Part shown: piece by piece, positions 45,877-57,117 of the stretch
How the letters are laid out: each line of letters starts with the position of its first letter
How positions within the stretch are numbered: the first letter of the stretch is position 1
Assembly: GCF_907165205.1 (NCBI RefSeq)
Contig: NC_058192.1
Span: 28,238,001-28,302,000, forward strand
Direction: 5' to 3'
Length of the DNA: 64,000 nt
Source of the DNA: Coccinella septempunctata
Lineage: Eukaryota > Arthropoda > Insecta > Coleoptera > Coccinellidae
The notes under the pieces: model-generated
What the model saw: the letters and a program-made list of their open reading frames with translations, nothing else
The model's database searches: none
Told to the model about the DNA's origin: nothing
Program-made: the position numbers and the translations under genes

Positions 45877-46268
45877 CTAGAATATACAAATCTGTTGTTA
45901 GACCAGTTATGACCTACACCGCCGAGACGAGACCACAAACAAGTAGAACTCAAAGATACCTGGAAACAAGCGAGATGAAAACACTGAGAAAGATTGCAGG
46001 AAAAACATTGTGGGACAGAGAAACAAATGAAAGCATAAGACGCATATGCGAGGTTGACAATGTTAACACTTGGGTAAAGAACAGAAAACGGGAATGGAAC
46101 CAACACATAAACAGGATGACGGAACAGCGGATAGTAAAGATAGCCCGAGATAAGTCGCCGGGAGGTCGAAGAAGTGTAGGACGCCCGCGAAAACGATGGA
46201 ACGACGACTTATGACGACATTGCATTAAAGAAAAACAGGCAGAAATGCCTATATATAAAGAAGAAGAA
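45877..46268 (+). pseudogene. 3' end of a non-LTR retrotransposon with target duplication
   Basis: The frame 45909-46214 reads MTYTAETRPQTSRTQRYLETSEMK, LRKIAGKTLWDRETNESIRR, WNQHINRMTEQRIVKIARD, SPGGRRSVGRPRKRWNDD, the conserved C-terminus downstream of the RT in many insect non-LTR elements. A tail of GAA repeats ends at 46268. The 12-bp duplication GAAAATTTTCTT (45865-45876, 46269-46280) flanks it. It is therefore a heavily 5'-truncated, single insertion. Confidence 0.85.
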
Positions 46269-46280
46269 GAAAATTTTCTT

Positions 46281-46960
46281 TATTCGAGAAATAATGATCT
46301 TCTGTTTGTTTGAAGCGTATTATATAAGAAGTATTATATATTGGAAGACACGGTCTAACAAGACAATTATAATTCATATAGGATAAGTCAGAATAATGCC
46401 GCCGAACTTCGTATTCAAAAACTTTTACATATTTACGAGTGTCTTAAGCCAGGTTTAAACGGAGAGCGCTTACTCGCGCAATTGCCTCACTTACGCTCCC
46501 TCGCCTAATGTAAACATTCTACTCGCCATGTAATCTCTCACCCTAGAGGACACTCAGGGCATCAAAGAAGACGCGGTGTGTCGTTTGAGTAAGCGGACTG
46601 CGCTTCGTGTATAAATAGTGTAGCGAGAATGAGTTTTTGTGCACGTAAAGATTATAGAGTTAGGAAGATAGGAAACGAAGCGACTACACTTGCGTGAGCG
46701 TGAGCGTAGTTCAGTTGGTTATTTGAATACCAAGACTGGTTAAAATATTTATACGAGGGCCATCTGCCATTTCAAGGAGATATTTGCACATGGCCGTTTT
46801 GTTCATGTTTTGATTTTAGTACCGCTCGTTTACCTCGCGCGTTCTAGTCACTTAATTTTAATGTTATTTGTATTTTATTTATTTTGATGTTCTTTGAGTA
46901 TTTTATTTATATTGATGTTATTTGTGTATTTTGTTCACTTCGCTGGATGTGTTGGACAGA
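46281..46960. other. Non-coding stretch with one dispersed motif
   Basis: 46648-46684 carries the AAAGATTATAGAG motif. 46440-46570 is relatively GC-rich (GAGAGCGCTTACTCGCGC) and may be a MITE, but I could not find its ends. No gene. Confidence 0.4.
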
Positions 46961-46979
46961 TAAACCAAACCTGCCAGTG

Positions 46980-48428
46980 CGACCAAGCGGTCTATTTTAG
47001 CACACAGGCAAGCTCGTAGAGCTAGATCTCTCCCTCCAGTCCCATCCTGCCCAAAAAGGAGATGATGTCGGAGGAGTGATTCTTGAGTTCCTCTAGGATC
47101 ATCTTCGGAGAACCAAATACTCCATGTCTGACCCTGTCTGCCGCCGGACAGTCACAGAGGATATGCTCAATCGTTTCGTCCTCCTCTAAGCAGAGTCTGC
47201 AGAGCGGGTCATTGGACGATGCTAAGCTTTCTAAGATGGGCTATGTCCTGTGAAAGCCGCCATTATAGATCTTAGATTTGTTCTAGAAACTCCTAGCCAA
47301 CGACTGGTGTATGGGCTGGGAAGCACTGAAATAGCCCTGTGCGAGTGATGCAATCCAGGACGGTTGCGCCAGTACTCTAGGACCCTAACAGCAGGTTTCA
47401 TAAAACTTTGATTGTCCGATCAACGATTTGACAGTTACTCGATTTCTAGAACCAAAATACTGAAACCTTTTCATTTCTGAATATATTGGAGACGTAGCAA
47501 TCGAGAATAGTTGAATGGACGCATGAACATCCTAATTTGATGCGATAATGATATTCTGAATGATCATGACTGAATTATCGATTGAAAACAAATTGACGTC
47601 TATTCGTCAATCAAGCGTTGATTCCCCGATCAAGCTTTATGAAACCCGGGGTTAGCCTTATCCAGCTGTAGTTCCGTTTCCTGATTAAGGAATTGGAAAT
47701 TCCTAAACTAGGTTCCGGGCCAATAAGCGCTGATGTTGCGCCTTCTCTGGCTAGAGCATCGGATACATCGTTGCCTCTGAAGCCAGAGTGTCCAGGTACA
47801 CAAATCAATTGCAGTCTGTTTGAACTTCTCAATTTGGCGAGTTTAGATCTGCATTCAAATACCTTGACGAATTGCATTTGTCAGCTGCGAGAGATTTACT
47901 CGCAGCTTGACTATCCGTTAGGATTTTTATTGACCTACCCGCCCAACCAATGTCAAGCAAATGGCTGGCGCATGGATCAATGGCGGAGATTTCTGCCTGA
48001 AATGCTGTCGCCGGCTTTCCCAGACTGGCACTGAGTTCAGTCAGCGGTCTACGACTGTAGACTCAGGCTTCAGATCCCTGACTGGTTCTGGAGCCATCAG
48101 TAAACCAGCAAGATCCTTGTAGATAGAATTCCTTGTGGCGGAGCCATTCGTCTCTGCTTGGAATCAGAGAACTGAAGGTTCCATCCGTGCTGGTTCTTGT
48201 GATTATCTGATCAGTTCTCATGCCCATCACCTCGTCTGTCTCCAGTTGGACTGAAAGACGATTGGGCACGAAAATGAGTTTGTCAGGTTTATTTACGGTA
48301 AGGTGGTGGAACCTGTGGGTTGCTAGTCTTGCCTCTCCCTGGACAAAAATGTGAAGGGGAGGGAGGTCTAATAGCATCTCCATGGACGCAGTTGGAGTAG
48401 TGCGGAATACGCCAAAATGATGAGGCAT
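46980..48428 (-). pseudogene. Non-LTR retrotransposon 3' region with RNase H, split by a MITE
   Basis: Reading right to left: 48428-48063 covers a linker and RNase H start (CWFTDGSRTSQGSEA, with the first Asp). 47877-47690 gives the late RNase H motif (LICVPGHSGFRGNDVSDALAREGA: His and last Asp). Beyond the MITE, about 47230-47040 encodes a CCHC-like finger (CRLCLEEDETIEHILCDC) and the C-terminus. An RNase H plus a terminal zinc finger fits I/R1/LOA-group elements. Stops between the blocks show it is dead. RT and endonuclease are absent. Confidence 0.75.
47390..47654. mobile_element. MITE, GGGTTTCATA family, copy 2
   Basis: Colinear with 17629-17885: GGTTTCATAAAACTTTGATTG at one end and GATCAAGCTTTATGAAACCC at the other. 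It interrupts the non-LTR frame between the RNase H and zinc-finger regions. About 85% similar to copy 1 by eye. Confidence 0.8.
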
Positions 48429-48529
48429 GCCGTTCTCTGGATTTTATTTAGTGAAAACTTCAAAATCAAAGACTTTGGCTCAAAATGTGGTATGGAAAAT
48501 ATTGTATTTATTTACCAAAGAAACCAAAT

Positions 48530-49330
48530 AAAATGGAAACGTAAGTATTGAAACTCGTATCATGTGACTCGGATGTTGATTGATTTTTATTTTGATTGCT
48601 CTGAAGTGGATAGAATTTTCTGGGCGTCAAGACATTGACTTGAGTAAAAGCTACACTATGTGCAGTGAACAGTTTACTTCAAGTCAATTTGAAGCTTTTC
48701 ATCTACGTAAGTTGCTGTATGCAGGAAACAGCCCATGCTTGAAAGGGCCACCAAAGGAACCACATACGATGGAGGGCGAGCAGTTTGAAACTGATACATC
48801 GAATACTGATGGTAAGTCTTCCTAGATATCTGTAATGCATTACTGAGTGCATTACTCATTTATCATATATTGAATGCATATCTTTCTCGTATGCAGGAAG
48901 CATTCATTTCATGGAGGGGCAATATAAGATGGAAAGCGAGATGATTGAAAGTTATCGATTGAGATTTATTTTGGGAGGATTTTACATCTCTTCATAAACT
49001 TTTTAGGGTTTTCACCCGAATTGTCGACAATTCAGAACATTTTCAAAAGTAGATTTTTTCGTCTGATGAAGGAGTCTGATATAGACTCCGAAAAGAACTA
49101 TAATTTCAACGTTATTCATTTTGAGTTCATTGTCAGGCAACAATTTTTTCTAGTTAATTTGCTCCTGACAAATTAGTGCAAGAATTTTCGCAGGAGCAAA
49201 TCGTTGATTTCATTTTTAATTGATTTTGTTTCAGAGATTGGGAGTGAAAACCCTAAAAAGTTTATGAAGAGATGATTGAAAGTGTTACGAAAAATACTGA
49301 TGGTAAGTCATCCTAGATATCTATGACAAA
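48530..49330 (+). pseudogene. THAP exons of the P-like family, copy 3
   Basis: The exon 1 end (AAATGGAAAC|GTAAGT) and exon 2 at about 48598-48760 (KWIEFSGRQDIDLSK, TMCSEQFTSSQFEAFHLRKLLYAGN) align with 2924-3160. Two copies of the mini-exon follow (about 48754-48812, GGEQFETDTSNTDG; and 48896 on, split by a foldback, resuming at 49269, ending NTDG at about 49302). The key His of CSEHF is Gln here. Only the DNA-binding region remains. Confidence 0.75.
48985..49268. mobile_element. Foldback MITE, copy 2, in a THAP mini-exon
   Basis: Ends CATCTCTTCATAAACTTTTT and AAAAAGTTTATGAAGAGATG mirror each other, and the right arm is nearly the same as that of 7514-7762. The left arm carries different sequence (GTCTGATGAAGGAGTCTGATA). 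The host sequence GAGATGATTGAAAGT occurs at 48938-48952 and again at 49269-49283, as if duplicated; 32 extra bases lie between the first repeat and the left end. Confidence 0.7.
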
Positions 49331-49545
49331 AATAATGGAATGAATTACTCATTTATGTTATATATAAAATAATTTATTCAATATATTGAATAAATAGTAG
49401 GCTTATGATTTACTCGTCGTTTCTTCAGACGTAAAACATTATTCTTGTGTGTTATTACGTATCATGCGAAAAATAAATTTTTTTATCCAAATACCAAAAT
49501 TTTCTTCAAACTCAAGCAAAAAATTCATAATAAGAAAGTTAATTT

Positions 49546-49863
49546 TCAAATATGTTCAAAATGGTTTCCATCGTTAATAATGCAGAGCCTCGCTTTTTCA
49601 GTAATGCCTTGGTCAGCCGCTCGAATTTGTTCGGCAGATATGGATCTCATTCCTTCTATAATTCTGTTGCGAATTTCATCAGTATTATGTATGGGGACTT
49701 GATAAGCATAGTCCTTTAAGAATCCCCAAAAAAAGTTATCCATTGGATTCATGTCCGGAAATCTAGCCGGCCAGTTAATGGGTCCGTTCCTCCCAATCCA
49801 CTCTTCACCAAATCTAGTATTTAAAAATTCGCTGACTTCCAAGTTATTATGCGAATATTTCAT
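49546..49863 (-). pseudogene. mariner-type transposase C-terminal fragment
   Basis: The frame reads FLNTRFGEEWIGRNGPINWPARFPDMNPMDNFFWGFLKDY, and later GNHFEHI. The PDMNPMDNFFWG block corresponds to the last catalytic aspartate region (SPDLTPLDFFLWG type) of mariner-like DD(34-41)D transposases. It is related to the C-terminal part of the deleted element at 3557-4100. N-terminus and first catalytic residues are missing; no terminal repeats found. Confidence 0.75.
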
Positions 49864-49899
49864 TATTTATGTATTTATAATAGGACGTTACTTATCAAA

Positions 49900-52650
49900 C
49901 AGGATTCAGATTTTCATAAAACTCAAGTGAAAATTTTAAAAAGTTCAAATTTGCGTAGCTAGGCTCCATATTTTTGTTGAATGTGATACATTGTCAAATT
50001 CGTAATTTTTTTCTTCATCACCCCATAAGGAGAATCAATATGGCGTCCATAAGAAAAAAAAAGTTGACTATCGCATCTCTGAAACAATGAAAATTAGAAG
50101 AAATCTGACTACAAAATTAGAATCTCCATATTTGATAATGACTGCAAACCGAGTTTCGTGAAGTTATCCCCAGAAAGAAATGAGTTATAAAGAAAAAAAG
50201 AAAATCACGATTTTTTGTTTTTAAGAGATATCGCGGGAACCATTGGAGACATTATGGATCTGTTTACACCATCACATTCATCCCCAAATAATGCAACTTT
50301 TTTGTAATTTAAGCCACCCTTTATTTCTAACGGTTTTCGAGTCCCCCTCTAAATAGTTCTAACACTGTATAATAGTACAATATGTACTTTTGTATCCTAT
50401 ATTCAGAGTTTGATTATTTGTGAATAGATGTTTTCAAAGGAGAAAATTTCGACAAGATTATTCTCACCTGTTTTATCTTCTGTTAAAAAAAAACCTCACC
50501 TTTAAATATCTTTTGAACGAAAAGGAAAGTATTTATGAAATTTTGCAGGTAAGTGCTATTGCGCAAAATTATGTATACACACAATAGCCATTTTTTAATC
50601 TGAACGTTTTCTCATGGTAATGTGAAAAACTTAAATGAAGTTGATTAACGTGCGCCAATTCCTCATGTATACAGATTTTTCACACTGAACCCAGTATGTA
50701 CGAATTCGAAACTCCAAGCTCTTTCAACGTCTGCATATATATACACTTTTTTTAGGAAGGACTCGATTTGTTTACCAAATTCGAATTTCGTGAACCACTT
50801 GTTTCCTGGAAAGTGGACGATGGAAGGACGCATTTCATTTTATTCGTTTCTACGTGTCTTGAAATATCCGACTCAAGAAAATTTAAAGTGATTTAATCAT
50901 TCTACCTGCTCGATTCGAAAGGCATATTATCTGATAAGCAAAAAGTTAACATAATTTTGCGTTACATAAGAAGAGAAAACACATGCTATTCGGGACTAGA
51001 CGAGACTAGGACCCACGAAAAGAGAATGCATGTCCTATCGGCGAGACTAGACATGTCTCGAATAGTTTTTGAGAGCTTGCTTTGCATGTACCGAAGAAAG
51101 CTTTTAGGTTCTTAGCAAGGAAAGTTCTTAGCAATTTTCAGGAATGCTTCTGAAAAACTTGGATAGATCTGAGCGAAACGAAATGGGCATTGGAAGAAAA
51201 ATTGATTTTCTACTCCAAAATGGTTTCACCACTTTCGACGATTCTATCGCCTGTGGCGATACGTGGTGACATTCACGTACCGTGTTTCAACGTGAAAAGT
51301 ACTGGTTTTATATGGTTTCATTGATATATTAGTACGTCGATAGACATCTATGATTTTCATTTCAGAAATAAGGAATTCCAGTTTCACAATGGCACTTTTT
51401 AACGCTTTTCGGCAGAAAGCTGGATCTTTTGTCTCCTCCACTACTTCACATACTTCCAAAGGCTCTGGAGTGAGCCGCCTAGTGAGCCATCGCACACACA
51501 AGCGAGAGTCTGTCGTCCATTCTTTCCTCCTTCTTGATTATGAGAGGAAGCTGAAAGATACATCAGGAGGAGTGTTTTAGTATATTGTCCACCTCGTCCT
51601 CTTAGTATGCATATCAGTATGGCAAATGAGTGAATTCTGCTCTTCACTACAGTTGTCAACTGTACAGAAGGACTATACCATAATAAATACAAAGTGCCTG
51701 TACTTTTTCACTTCTTCTGCAATGAATACAGCGTTGGATAAGCATAATGTCTCATTTATACTCTAAGCGGAGTGCGACAGCTTCTCGTTACATTCATAGC
51801 GCTTGTGCAAGTAACCCACTGACTAGGCCGACGACATTCGAAGTTCGTTAGTTCAATTTTCGAAGTTGATGTTATTTGTGTGTGAAGTTCAGGTTGTTGC
51901 GGTAAAATAGCTCAGTTTTTTTGGTAAAGCTTGAGTGGGCTGTAATCACGTTATTTCTGAGTTGTTGAACCAATCTAAGCCGACACGAAAAAGACGAAAC
52001 CACCGTATGAATGCACTTACAGGGTCGTTCCAGAAGATGTTCCTGCAAACTACTATCTTCTGTCTTCACTATTCGGTTTTCCTCTTCTTTGGTAATCCTT
52101 CTGGGAGAAGCTCACCCGATCGCACTTTCACGCAGCGACCAGACTGTCTGGGTAACTAACACTAGATATTAGGCACTGTTTAGATTAACACTAATTTACG
52201 TCTTTGCGGTATAGTTAGTTGACTTTAGCAAGTTTTTAGCGACACTTGATTAGTTTCACGAACCGATTTATCAGCGAGCACACTGTTCAACCTCCAAAAT
52301 TTAACTGTTTCTTATGGTCAGTTTTTCTTCACATATTTCGGACATATGTACAAAATGATTGCAGCGCGTCGAAATATGAACTATATTTCTTTAACACAGG
52401 TCCTTTCAAGATCGTTGGCTGTGCAGAAGACATCTGGTCCTGGTGAGTTAATTTATTTTCACTTGCTGTAGAAAATTATCAGCATTTGATACTTTTGATT
52501 GATAAAATTCATTTGAAGTAGAGGTTTCCTGAATTTTCCCAGGGTGTAGCAAATTATTAGCTTTGTCATATGGTTTTTTACTATATTTAAGTGATATTTT
52601 TCGAATATTTTATCATTTTCTACAAAGTTAATTCACAAATTTTCTGAAAT
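49900..52650. other. Unassigned sequence
   Basis: No domain recognised in any frame. 50985-51066 has an imperfect inverted repeat (CTATTCGGGACTAGACGAG versus GACTAGACATGTCTCGAATAG). 51330-51600 is open on both strands but codes nothing I can identify. It could contain host non-coding DNA or exons; there is no positive evidence. Confidence 0.35.
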
Positions 52651-52689
52651 TTTCAGAACTTTGATAATAACACCATGTCTGACCTCAGA

Positions 52690-53131
52690 TATGTAAGGTT
52701 CTTTTATGGGCGTGACCAATGCTGAAGAGTTCAGGGACGACATACCCTAGCACCTTATAAAGCTCAAAGAGGAAAATGGTTAGGTAGTTGAAAGCTCAAA
52801 TCGTGAAACTGGCTGAAAACTGTGTCCCAGTTGGTCGGTGGAATACACCTCTACAGAGAGGAAATGAAACTTCGAAATTCCCTTCTTGTTTCACCACTCG
52901 CAGCCAAGAAGAATGTAGAAACGCTAGTTACAGAAAAACAAAACGCGCGTGAAGAGAAAGCCCCTCTTCCGAAGAGTAGACATACCTTCAAAAGGGCAAC
53001 GGAATTGCCTAAAAAAGAAAAAATCCCACGAATAACGATGATAAACCTGACCGGCAAGGGATCTCGACAGCTCTCTATACCAAAAACGTCGGCTATAACC
53101 GAGCTACTGAAGTGAAAGATGGAATCAACAT
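52690..53131 (+). pseudogene. Jockey ORF1, 5' half (interrupted by the 53.1-62.5 kb insertions)
   Basis: Broken frames read TNAEEFRDDIP, LIKLKEENG, then ATELPKKEKIPRITMI and VKDGIN. This is parallel to the fragment at 518-1262 (TDTEEFSDGEAEELVRLKEENG, ATELPKKDKIPPITTM, VKDGIRIV). The Pre-C2HC domain stops at KDGI, exactly where the (TAA)n tract starts, and resumes at 62506 (VDDYRKITKFFDQL). The two halves thus bracket a later insertion of about 9.4 kb. Confidence 0.75.
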
Positions 53132-53132
53132 T

Positions 53133-53158
53133 ATAATAATAATAATAATAATAATAAT
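53133..53158. repeat. (TAA)n tract, left flank of the twin element
   Basis: Eight to nine TAA units immediately before the GTCTGGCCTGCC start of element A. The matching tract at 61125-61145 closes the other end. Dong, an R4-clade non-LTR element of silkworm, is known to insert into TAA repeats, so this is the expected kind of target. Confidence 0.8.
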
Positions 53159-53223
53159 GTCTGGCCTGCCTGGCAGCTATCTGGTAGATGGCCTGCCGGG
53201 TAGCCATCGTAACGACGTAGACG
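53159..53223 (+). promoter_or_regulatory. Structured 5' end of element A
   Basis: GGCCTGCC occurs at 53163-53170 and 53190-53197 in two related 27-base units. GGCAG (53172-53176) can pair with CTGCC (53193-53197) around an ATCT-GGT-AGAT hairpin; alternatively GATGGC (53187-53192) pairs with GCCATC (53203-53208). Related R2 elements start with a self-cleaving HDV-like ribozyme. I could not fit a full HDV fold here, so only a structured 5' leader is claimed. Confidence 0.45.
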
Positions 53224-55920
53224 GTGCAGCCAGCCACGCCTGCTGTCCGCAGTCCCATCCCTTTTTCCTCTCTCTTTCACATCCTTTATGGGGGTGCTCT
53301 TTCTGCTCCCATTTCTCTACCCCTCACCCAAACCGAGAAAGGGGAGCACAAACCCATGGAAATGGTGATTACGAGAAGCCTCGGAAACAAGTCGCTGCCT
53401 GGGGATCGTCAGGGCATGTCTGGAGCCGGCGCTGGACATGACAGCATGCGGGACGTCGGTGGCAGGATGTTGAGGAAGCGGGCTCCTGCTGCAAAAGAAG
53501 CTACAGCTCCAAAGCAACAACGGCAACCAACGAGTCCAATTCAATTGCCGACTCGAACCGCTGAAGGTGCTGCGCAGGATATTCAGCCAGTGCTCACCCA
53601 AGCGGGGTTAGTTAGAAAGCGCATGAAGTGGACAACGTCCATGAATGAAACTATTGTGCGCATATATAACTCCATCAAGGGACTAGGGCAGAACACGAAC
53701 AACTATAGGAAAAGGCTCCATGAGGAATTCTGCAACGCCTACCCAAATCTCAATGTCACTGAACAACGAGTGGCAGACCAGTACCGCGTAATTCTGAGAA
53801 ATAAACTAATACCAACGGCCCGAATCGACGCAATTAAACGGGAACTTCAGCGTCCGCTAGCAATAGAGAATAACACCAACACCTCTGATGAAATTCACAT
53901 GCCTGGGCAACAACACCTAGAAGACATTGATACTGAAAGTCCATCTTGCAACCCAAGTGAGCCTGAACTCAAGGACGATAGGGAAGAGCTCCACCGACAA
54001 GTTATCTCTGACATGAGGAGATACTTCGCCGAACTGGAAGGGACAGACCCTCTTCATCGAATAACACCGCCCCGACTCAATACATCCAAGAAGCTGTCAC
54101 TTATAATCGACATCTTGAATAAGGACGTTTTACCTGAATACCTACAGAACGGAAGTTCATTGGAATATCTGCATCTAGTTTTTTACTGTGCAGCGCTGAC
54201 GACAGCCAAAACCATAGGGGCAAAAATTCGCGGAACGAACAACAATGGTCCAAAATTACACAAATTACACGCTCCAGCATGGCAGAAACATCTTCAACAC
54301 AAAACAGAAAGGCTAAGAAGAGACATTGGACGACTGACGGAGTACTTGAACGGGAATCGAGGAAGAAAGGTTGTGAAAGCTGCCAAAGAGATCATGGATA
54401 GAAACAGGACACATACAGAACGAGAGACGGAGAATGCTACAGCTCACCATTGCCTCGACACTCTGAAGCAAAAATTAAGTCTGTATGCAGAACGCCTGAG
54501 GAGATATAAAAGCAATTATAGCCGGAAAAGAGACAATAATTCATTCGAAAAGTCGGAAGAATCTTTCTACCGGTCACTCACATCGTCGGATGGAGAAAAT
54601 GGAAAGTTACCACCAAAGGAAGCCATTGAACAATTCTGGACCGAACAATTATCAACGAAACCTCACTTCAATGGAGATACCGGATGGATTGAAGATGAAA
54701 AATCTGAAGCTATAAAATATGAGCCGATGCAGCATGACATGATCACAATTGAAGAAGTGAAATCAGCTATCAGAGGACTGCACAACTGGAAAGCACCTGG
54801 GCCTGATGGATTACAGAACTTCTGGATCAAGAAACTTTGGATCATGCATGACAAATTGACCTCCGCAATAAATGATGTCATTGAAAATCCTGAAAGAATG
54901 CCAGTATTTCTTACACATGGCACAACATACTTGTTACCTAAAGACCAAAGGAATACAGAAGACCCATCCAAGTACCGACCAATTACATGTCTTCCAACGA
55001 TGTACAAATTAATCACATCGTGCATTTCAAACCGAATTCACAACCATTGCGAAAGGAATAACATCATCGCCATGCAACAGAAAGGATGCACCAAAGACAG
55101 CCGAGGGTGCAAAGAACAACTAATAATAGATTCAGTTATCTGCAATCAAGCGTTCTCCAAGCGAAGGAATCTTTACGCTGCGTACATAGACTACAAAAAA
55201 GCATTCGATTCTATACCTCACGAATGGCTCTTGACGATCTTGAAGATTTACAAGGTGGATCCCAATATTGTTAAGTTCCTGAAAAACGCCATGTCAACCT
55301 GGCGTACTAGTCTTCAAATGAAAGCAGCAGATTGCTCCATTACAACAGGAGCTATTCCAATAAGACGCGGAATTTTCCAAGGAGACTCGCTGAGCCCTCT
55401 GTGGTTCTGCATGGCCCTGAATCCCTTGTCTCATAGATTGAATTCTACCGACTACGGATTTTCCATCAAGAGCGGCAGTAGAACTATGATGAAACTGAAT
55501 CATCTCCTTTACATGGACGACTTGAAACTCTTCGCATCTACCAAAAAACAAATGCAACTGATGCTGAAAATGGTGGAAGGATTCTCGGAAGACATCAAAA
55601 TGAAGTTTGGACTAGAAAAATGTCGACTGCTCAACATAACGAGAGGGAAAATAGAAGATGGTACGTTCAAACTCAAGGAAGGTGCAGAAATTGAAGCATT
55701 AAAGGAAGGAGACACATACAAGTATCTAGGCATAAAACAGGCAAGAAAAATCAATCAGACCCAGATGAAGAAAGAATTAACGGAGGAGTTCACCCGAAGA
55801 TTGAGGAGGATAATGAGAACTGGTCTTAACAGCAAGAATCTGATAAAAGCGATTAACACCTACGCTTGCTCGGCGCTGAGCTATTCATTTGGTATTATCT
55901 CTTGGACGACCACCGATTAA
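53224..55920 (+). pseudogene. Element A: R2/R4-type polyprotein, Myb-like and RT part
   Basis: The frame opens at 53224, but the most likely start is ATG 53446 (residue 75, MRDVGGRMLRKRAP), shared with element B. A Myb-like DNA-binding region lies at residues 133-190 (MKWTTSMNETIVRIY, then YPNLNVTEQRVADQY). The RT spans about 500-800: APGPDGLQNFWIKK, KYRPITCLPTMYK (583), AAYIDYKKAFDSIPHEW (660), IFQGDSLSPLWFCMAL, and YMDD at 763. The thumb (NTYACSALSYSFGIISWT) follows. A TAA stop at 55918 breaks the frame after WTTTD; the next in-frame codons continue the family sequence, so this looks like one nonsense change. The protein would nick DNA and prime reverse transcription on the target. Roughly 35% similar to B by eye. 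Confidence 0.85.
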
Positions 55921-57117
55921 GCAGCTTTACAGAGAAAAATAAGGACGATGCTGACTAAACACAATAAACATCACCCCAAAAGCTCAATAGAACGGACAGA
56001 GCTGCCACGACATCTTGGGGGTAGAGGAATTGTTGATTTGTCCAACCGTATGTCCCAGGAAATTGAAGGACTTCGAAAATATTTCTTGAGCAAGGCAGCT
56101 TCGTCAGAACTCCATCGAGTAGTTTGTGTTGCTGATAGTTCTACACCATTAAAGCTACAACAGGATCACTTGGAAACCGTCGAACACTCTGCAGAAAGTA
56201 AAATGCAGAAACTGATTGGCAAACCTTTGCATGGGAGGCACCAGAACGAGGTCAACCATGATTACGTCGACATATCTGCGTCGAACTACTGGTTGACTTC
56301 CGGAAGGTTGTTTCCTGAGACAGAGGGCTTCATGCTCGCCATCCAGGATCAGGTGATTCCAACAAGAAATTACATGAAGTACATCGCCAAGGATGCCTCA
56401 GTGGCGGACGATAGCTGTCGTTATGGCTGTGCGACACATGAAACTATCCAGCACATCACCGGCGGATGTCAGAAGTTCGCGGGCACGGAGTACAAAAATA
56501 GACATGATGCTGTTGCCAAGATTCTTCACCAAGAATTGGCACTAAAACACCAACTTCTAACTTCGAAAAAGGTTCCTTATTACAATTACCATCCGGATGC
56601 TGTGCTGGAAAACGAACATCACAAGCTCTACTGGGATCGCACGGTTCTCACAGACCGAAAAATAACCCACAATAGACCAGACCTCATATTGCTCAATAAG
56701 GATGAGGACAGAGCACTATTCATAGACGTGGCAATTCCAAATAATACCAATCTTCTAGATAGGCACACTGAAAAAATTTCAAAATACAGAGATCTCGAGG
56801 AACAAACCAGAAGACAGTGGAAGCTGAAAGATATCAAGACCATCCCTATTGTCATTTCATCTACAGGCCTGATACCGAAGAAACTACTAGAGAACTTGAG
56901 GAAACTTCAGTTGGACGAAAATATCTATAGAGTCATGCAGAAGGCGGTACTGCTCGGAACGGCGAGAACTGTACGCAAGTACATGGGGAATGCAGAGGAA
57001 CACCGTCTGCTCCGACAGGAAGTGCGGGTGGAGCAGGAATCCAACCTACAGCAGGGAGGCGAGGAGCGACCCGGACCCGACCACCACCACGAGCCCGAAA
57101 ACCGGTGCTGGACGTGA
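55921..57117 (+). pseudogene. Element A: zinc knuckle and restriction-like endonuclease part
   Basis: Same frame as the preceding piece; first ATG at 55948. ELPRHLGGRGIVDLSNRM opens the C-terminal domain. A CCHC-type knuckle lies at residues 157-174 from 55948 (CRYGCATHETIQHITGGC). The restriction-like endonuclease follows with RPD (D245), ALFIDVAIP (D260) and a downstream lysine-rich segment, the PD-D arrangement of R2/R4 elements. QKAVLLGTARTVRKYMG (about 56938-56988) is where the conserved family sequence ends. The frame then runs 42 more codons, rich in E, R, P and H, to TGA at 57115-57117. The last part overlaps the element B frame by up to 128 bases in another frame. Confidence 0.85.

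Noticed and set aside
46686..46745. A-box-like TAGTTCAGTTGG suggesting a tRNA or SINE
   Set aside because: No B box or cloverleaf downstream; a single box match is not enough.
51244..51580. Overlapping frames on both strands considered as a host gene exon
   Set aside because: No domain, splice pattern or codon evidence supports either frame.
53112..53441. Frame starting in Jockey sequence (MKDGINIII) as a real protein
   Set aside because: The start lies in the older element and the TAA tract; only the part from 53157 could be a leader ORF of element A.
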